This document shows positions 5,829-8,497 of a stretch of 8,497 bases of DNA, piece by piece. The notes under the pieces were generated by a model. That model saw nothing but the letters and a program-made list of their open reading frames with translations. It was not told the origin of the DNA and made no database searches. The stretch covers positions 1 to 8,497 of the forward strand of contig PWNW01000370.1 of assembly GCA_003557605.1 (NCBI GenBank). The letters are read 5' to 3'. The position numbers were made by a program, and so were the translations under genes. Source of the DNA: Spirochaetaceae bacterium (GTDB lineage: Bacteria; Spirochaetota; Spirochaetia; PWKH01). Numbering within the stretch: position 1 is the first letter of the stretch; every line of letters begins with the position of its first letter.

Positions 5829-6845
5829 TTATCTCATGGAATCAAGTTCTGCAAACACTTTCTCAAAAATACCAGGGGTCATGCCGGATTCTTCAACATA
5901 GAGAGGAGCAAGCGCTTTTCTGAATGCATCTCCGTCAACTTCGTTGAACTTCACGCCGTAGGACTCCAGTTCTTCCACAACACCGGCATGCTGCTCGGAA
6001 AGCAGTCTGACCATGTTTTCTGCACCCTTGGTGAACTCTTCCTGGATGATTTCCCGATAGTGCTCGGGGATTCCAGCCCATACTTCTGTGGAAATATAGA
6101 CACCGCAGGTTCCCAGAATATGCCGGGTGGTGGCAACATTCTTCGCCCGGGTTTCATATACACGGGTACCGATGTTTGTAAATTCAGATCCTTCAAGACC
6201 GTCAACTACACCCTGCTGCACTGCTGAGAGTGTCTCTCCCCAGGGAAGGGGGGTTGCAATGGCGCCCATGGCAGTAAGGGTATCGATATAGGTCCTGGTT
6301 CCGGGAACCCGGATTCTCATGCCGGACAGGTCTGCAGGAGTTCTGATTACCTTGTCGGTAATGAGGTTTCTGAACCCGTAAATGTAGTCAAGCGCAAGAA
6401 TCTTAATTCCCTGCTCTTCAGCCTGGGCCATCATATCAAGTACAACATCCCGCTGCACCAGGTCAACATACTCATCAAAGCTGCGGTAGAGCATCGGAGC
6501 ATAGAGCGCCTTGAAGTCAGGAACGTAGTCACCAATGAATGACGGATCCTCCACGGAAATGAAATCTGCTCCGCGGACTACCTGCTCAACCCCTTCCTTG
6601 TATGCAGGCAGCTGCGCCTGGGGGAAGGTCTGAATTTCAATAGCGCCGTCGGTCTTCTCATAGATGCTTGCAGCAACTTCATCCATGGAAATGGTCAGCT
6701 GCTCTGCAGGACTGAACACATGACTGAGTCTGAGGACCAGTTTATAGTCTTCCTCGCCCGCTGCTTCCTGCCTGCCGGCTGCAGTCACGATTGATGCGGT
6801 AATCAGCACCAGTGCCAACATAATCAACAAGCTTTTTCTTTTCAT
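5829..6845 (-). CDS. dctP: TRAP transporter solute-binding protein (DctP family)
   Basis: This 338-residue periplasmic receptor captures the solute and delivers it to DctQM. Residues 1-23 are a signal peptide (MKRK, a hydrophobic core, then TAAG); there is no lipobox Cys, so it is probably soluble in the periplasm. Family marks are LRLSHVFSP at 38-46, SGMRIRVPGTR at 174-184 (the Arg in IRV at the position that in this family binds the solute carboxylate), PLPWGE at 199-204 and SAVQQGVVDGLEGS at 207-220. The start at 6845 is preferred because GAGAGG lies six bases upstream and the signal peptide then begins correctly; the ATG at 6866 has no ribosome-binding site. It is the first gene of the operon, behind a strong promoter overlapped by a putative DeoR operator. 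The solute is unknown; an organic or sugar acid is likely by family. Confidence 0.95.
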   Translation of the reverse strand: MKRKSLLIMLALVLITASIVTAAGRQEAAGEEDYKLVLRLSHVFSPAEQLTISMDEVAASIYEKTDGAIEIQTFPQAQLPAYKEGVEQVVRGADFISVEDPSFIGDYVPDFKALYAPMLYRSFDEYVDLVQRDVVLDMMAQAEEQGIKILALDYIYGFRNLITDKVIRTPADLSGMRIRVPGTRTYIDTLTAMGAIATPLPWGETLSAVQQGVVDGLEGSEFTNIGTRVYETRAKNVATTRHILGTCGVYISTEVWAGIPEHYREIIQEEFTKGAENMVRLLSEQHAGVVEELESYGVKFNEVDGDAFRKALAPLYVEESGMTPGIFEKVFAELDSMR

Positions 6846-6905
6846 ACCATACCTCTCTTTTACCATGATCAGTTTAATGCTTCCTTACAGGAATGCATGT
6901 CTTAT

Positions 6906-6923
6906 ATGATCATTATCGATCAT
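6906..6923. promoter_or_regulatory. Candidate DeoR operator at the dctP start point
   Basis: ATGATCATTATCGATCAT has 6-bp inverted arms ATGATC/GATCAT around six bases. It shares 14 of 18 positions with 7891-7908 in front of the DHH gene and resembles operators of GlpR-like DeoR-family repressors in size and in the ATGNTC/GANCAT arms. It begins two bases downstream of the predicted dctP start point, a classic repression position. Another GATCAT occurs at 6989-6994 and TGATCA at 6866-6871. Assignment to the adjacent regulator is inferred. Confidence 0.65.
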
Positions 6924-6931
6924 AATGGTCA

Positions 6932-6960
6932 ATGATATCCTGCGGCATGCATTTTGTCAA
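6932..6960 (-). promoter_or_regulatory. Promoter of the dctPQM operon
   Basis: On the minus strand a perfect -35 TTGACA (6955-6960), a 17-nt spacer and TATCAT (6932-6937, 5 of 6 matches) predict a start near 6925. The A/T tracts just upstream (6961-6978) could act as an UP element. An untranslated leader of about 80 bases follows, with a small hairpin at 6878-6897, before the ribosome-binding site. Confidence 0.8.
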
Positions 6961-6984
6961 ACAATTTTTAGGAAAAAAGTTTGA
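6957..6984. repeat. Inverted repeat between deoR and dctP
   Basis: TCAAAC (6957-6962) and GTTTGA (6979-6984) are inverted arms with a further four T-A pairs inside. It begins 24 bases beyond the deoR stop and overlaps the dctP -35. It may be a weak deoR terminator or simply the A+T-rich region upstream of the promoter. Confidence 0.35.
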
Positions 6985-7007
6985 TTGCGATCATGCGGCA
7001 CGGTTTT

Positions 7008-7805
7008 TCACCGGGGCTTTGTCTGGATTACCTTGATTCCCAGGTCCTCAAAATCCTTAATATAATCTTCGTCGGGAAAATAGTCGGTTACAAGGGTGCT
7101 GATCTGGTTCACCGGGGCCGTGACAAAGTCGGAGACCAGACCAATTTTCCGGTGATCCGCCACCACAATGACATCCCCCCGGGTCCGGTTGATCATGACC
7201 CTGGTTGCTTCAGCGGCATAGTGCATCGGTGTGGTCAGCCCGTATTTGCAGCTTATGCCATGAACTCCTATAATTGCTTTACTGGCGTACACCTGCTCAA
7301 GAATATCGATAGTGAAGCCGCCGTAAAACGCATTGGATTGGGGGTAGTACCTCCCCCCTGCAAGGATCAGTTCAATCCCCGGATGGTCTATCTGGCCGAT
7401 GCATCCGGGGTTGATGGTGACGATCTTTACATTTGGGCTGCTGATATACCGGAAGATATAGTAGGTGGTAGACCCGCCGTTAATAAACACCGTGTCACCT
7501 TCAGTGACCATTCCAGCCGCCACCTGGGCAATGGCATCCTTGTTCTCCATCTCCTCATCAGATCTGCTGTGATAGCTGACCTCTTTGTAGATTCGCCTTG
7601 TGGAGATAGCCCCTCCATGGGTGCGCTCAAGGAGATTCTTCTTCTCCATCACTGCCAGGTCCCGACGTATGGTAATTTCAGACACATCAAGGATTCTGCT
7701 CAGTTCCGGGACCCGGACATGGCCGTCACGCTCTAACAGTTCACTGATGCGGTTCTGCCGTTTATGCTGTGACGATATGGATTTTACTTGTTCACTGTCG
7801 CTCAT
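7008..7805 (-). CDS. DeoR-family transcriptional regulator
   Basis: This 265-residue protein has an N-terminal winged helix-turn-helix (about 17-66), with RVPELSRILDVSEITIRRDL at 31-50 and the ERTHGGA wing at 60-66. The C-terminal effector domain (about 88-245) belongs to the ribose-5-phosphate isomerase-like fold, with GDTVFINGGSTT at 103-114 and VADHRKIG at 215-222. DeoR proteins mostly repress sugar or sugar-acid genes and respond to a phosphorylated intermediate. It sits immediately upstream of the TRAP operon on the same strand, so control of that operon is the natural inference. Putative operators lie at the dctP promoter and in the divergent region ahead of the DHH gene. There is no other good start codon and no ribosome-binding site; a TATACT -10 ends six bases before the ATG, suggesting a leaderless message and modest expression. 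Confidence 0.93.
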   Translation of the reverse strand: MSDSEQVKSISSQHKRQNRISELLERDGHVRVPELSRILDVSEITIRRDLAVMEKKNLLERTHGGAISTRRIYKEVSYHSRSDEEMENKDAIAQVAAGMVTEGDTVFINGGSTTYYIFRYISSPNVKIVTINPGCIGQIDHPGIELILAGGRYYPQSNAFYGGFTIDILEQVYASKAIIGVHGISCKYGLTTPMHYAAEATRVMINRTRGDVIVVADHRKIGLVSDFVTAPVNQISTLVTDYFPDEDYIKDFEDLGIKVIQTKPR

Positions 7806-7811
7806 ATTAAT

Positions 7812-7840
7812 AGTATACCCCCGGGGCTCTTCATGCGCAA
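7812..7840 (-). promoter_or_regulatory. Candidate deoR promoter
   Basis: On the minus strand TATACT (7812-7817, 5 of 6 matches) follows a weak -35 TTGCGC (7835-7840, 3 of 6) after 17 bases. Transcription would start at or beside the ATG at 7805. It lies about 30-70 bases from the operators in the divergent promoter of the DHH gene. Confidence 0.5.
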
Positions 7841-7862
7841 CGCAGATTTTTCAATTTTTTGG

Positions 7863-7892
7863 TTGCAAATGATCATTTTATCATATTATAAT
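7863..7892 (+). promoter_or_regulatory. Promoter of the DHH-protein gene
   Basis: TTGCAA (7863-7868, 4 of 6 matches), an 18-nt spacer and a perfect TATAAT (7887-7892) predict a start near 7899. The spacer holds an ATGAT-N6-ATCAT inverted repeat at 7869-7884, and the -10 runs into the 18-bp operator candidate at 7891-7908. A leader of about 40 bases with a GGAG ribosome-binding site follows. Confidence 0.7.
7869..7884. promoter_or_regulatory. Second inverted repeat in the DHH promoter
   Basis: ATGAT-CATTTT-ATCAT has 5-bp perfect arms; its first nine bases equal those of the dctP operator candidate. Its centre is about 23 bp, roughly two helical turns, from that of 7891-7908, so cooperative binding is possible. 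Confidence 0.4.
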
Positions 7893-7908
7893 GTTCGGTA
7901 TCGTTCAT
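7891..7908. promoter_or_regulatory. Candidate DeoR operator at the DHH start point
   Basis: ATGTTCGGTATCGTTCAT matches the dctP operator candidate at 14 of 18 positions, including the ends and the TATCG core. It overlaps the last two bases of the -10 and the predicted start point of the DHH promoter. It sits in the same relation to its promoter as the site at dctP, which supports a shared repressor. Confidence 0.6.
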
Positions 7909-7939
7909 ATAGAATGAAGATTAATTCTTTGGAGTGCCT

Positions 7940-8497
7940 ATGCTGCAAGACCTGCTGAACGCTATGAACACTGCCGCCTCTGTTATTTGCGACAGGAACC
8001 CTGATACTGCCCTGGTGATTCACCACAACGATGCCGACGGCTTAAGCTCCGGTGCAGTGCTGCTTTCAGCCTTGGAGCAGGTCGGAATTGAAGCCGCCCA
8101 CATCTCCTTGGAGAAACCCTACCCCCAAGTACTGGAGAAGGTCTTCGTTGATTCCGGTCAGCTGATATTCTTTGCCGACTTCGCCGGGAAAATTGCACCC
8201 TACATCTCTCAGCTCAACGGGGGACGAAACCTGGTGGTGATCCTTGACCACCATCCCGCAGAGCCCTCAGATGATCCTATGGTGATGAACCTGGACGGTG
8301 ATCTCTACGGGCTGAAGGGAGACCGTGACATATCCGCTTCCGCAACATGCTGTCTCTTTGCCGAGCAGCTTCTGAGCGTGTACGGAGCGGACGGAGGCCC
8401 CCTCTCCCACCTGGGAATGCTCGGAGCCGTGGGTGACGGCTTCTTTGTTTCAGGGGCCCTCTCAGGGATCAACCGGACCCTGATGCAGTACGCGGCC
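7940..8497 (+). CDS. DHH-family phosphoesterase (RecJ-like), 3' end outside the window
   Basis: This is the first 186 residues of a DHH phosphoesterase, a metal-dependent superfamily that includes RecJ exonuclease and nano-RNases. Motif I is HHNDADG at 28-34, the Asp of motif II is in FFADFAG (77-83), the name-giving motif III is LDHHPAE at 102-108, and motif IV is GAVGDG at 162-167, so the metal ligands all appear present. The DHHA1 substrate domain would lie beyond the window. The spacing and the HHNDADG start resemble archaeal-type RecJ-like proteins more than bacterial RecJ or NrnA, but this is a judgement from memory. GGAG at 7931-7934, five bases before the ATG, fixes the start. The gene is divergent from deoR and its promoter is overlapped by a DeoR-like operator. 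The frame is open to the last base. Confidence 0.9.
   Translation, partial: MLQDLLNAMNTAASVICDRNPDTALVIHHNDADGLSSGAVLLSALEQVGIEAAHISLEKPYPQVLEKVFVDSGQLIFFADFAGKIAPYISQLNGGRNLVVILDHHPAEPSDDPMVMNLDGDLYGLKGDRDISASATCCLFAEQLLSVYGADGGPLSHLGMLGAVGDGFFVSGALSGINRTLMQYAA

Noticed and set aside
6981..7736. A 251-codon plus-strand frame
   Set aside because: It is antisense to the clear DeoR gene, has no ribosome-binding site, and its peptide has no family features.
3874..7864. The shared 11-mer ATTTTTTGGTT upstream of both the ATPase (3874-3884) and deoR (7854-7864)
   Set aside because: It is mostly a T-run in A+T-rich upstream regions; not enough to claim a common site.
1..8497. CRISPR arrays, tRNA or rRNA genes, insertion-sequence transposases
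   Set aside because: No regularly spaced repeats, cloverleaf or rRNA-like stretches, or transposase motifs were seen on either strand.

Overview
The window looks like bacterial chromosome, most likely from a spirochaete (Spirochaeta/Treponema-like). That is an inference: the solute-binding protein has a signal peptide followed by a short Gly/Arg/Gln/Glu/Ala linker of the kind common in spirochaete binding proteins, and AAA/DUF4143 ATPases and small toxin-antitoxin loci are frequent in such genomes. No rRNA, tRNA or marker gene is present to settle it.

Layout. (1) Bases 1-1379 are visibly A+T-richer and hold two decaying toxin-antitoxin operons: higBA, whose toxin lost its catalytic C-terminus to one in-frame stop while the antitoxin is intact, and a mazEF-like pair in which the antitoxin has an internal deletion and the toxin carries one nonsense and one frameshift mutation. 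(2) 1661-2536 encodes an unrecognised eight-helix membrane protein behind a strong promoter. (3) 2494-3963 is a 1.4-kb block with an AAA_14/DUF4143 ATPase gene, bracketed by a 46-bp direct repeat (44/46 identical) made of the 3' end of the membrane-protein gene. The block looks inserted between that gene and the convergent transporter operon. (4) 3973-6845 on the minus strand is a complete three-part TRAP transporter operon in the order dctP, dctQ, dctM (binding protein, small and large membrane subunits). (5) 7008-7805, minus strand, is a DeoR-family regulator upstream of the transporter. (6) 7940 to the window end, plus strand, is the first 186 codons of a DHH-family phosphoesterase, divergent from deoR.

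How the parts work together. An 18-bp inverted repeat of form ATGWTC-N6-GWTCAT lies on the predicted start point of the dctP promoter (6906-6923), and a second copy, identical at 14 of 18 positions, lies on the predicted start point of the DHH promoter (7891-7908). The simplest reading is that the DeoR protein controls both the transporter and the DHH gene. The transported solute cannot be read from the sequence; a sugar acid or other organic acid is likely by family.

A recurring oddity: higB, the mazE relic, the ATPase and deoR all lack a Shine-Dalgarno sequence and have a -10-like hexamer ending 6-7 nt before the start codon, which suggests leaderless transcripts. The membrane-protein, dctP, dctQ, dctM and DHH genes have ordinary ribosome-binding sites.
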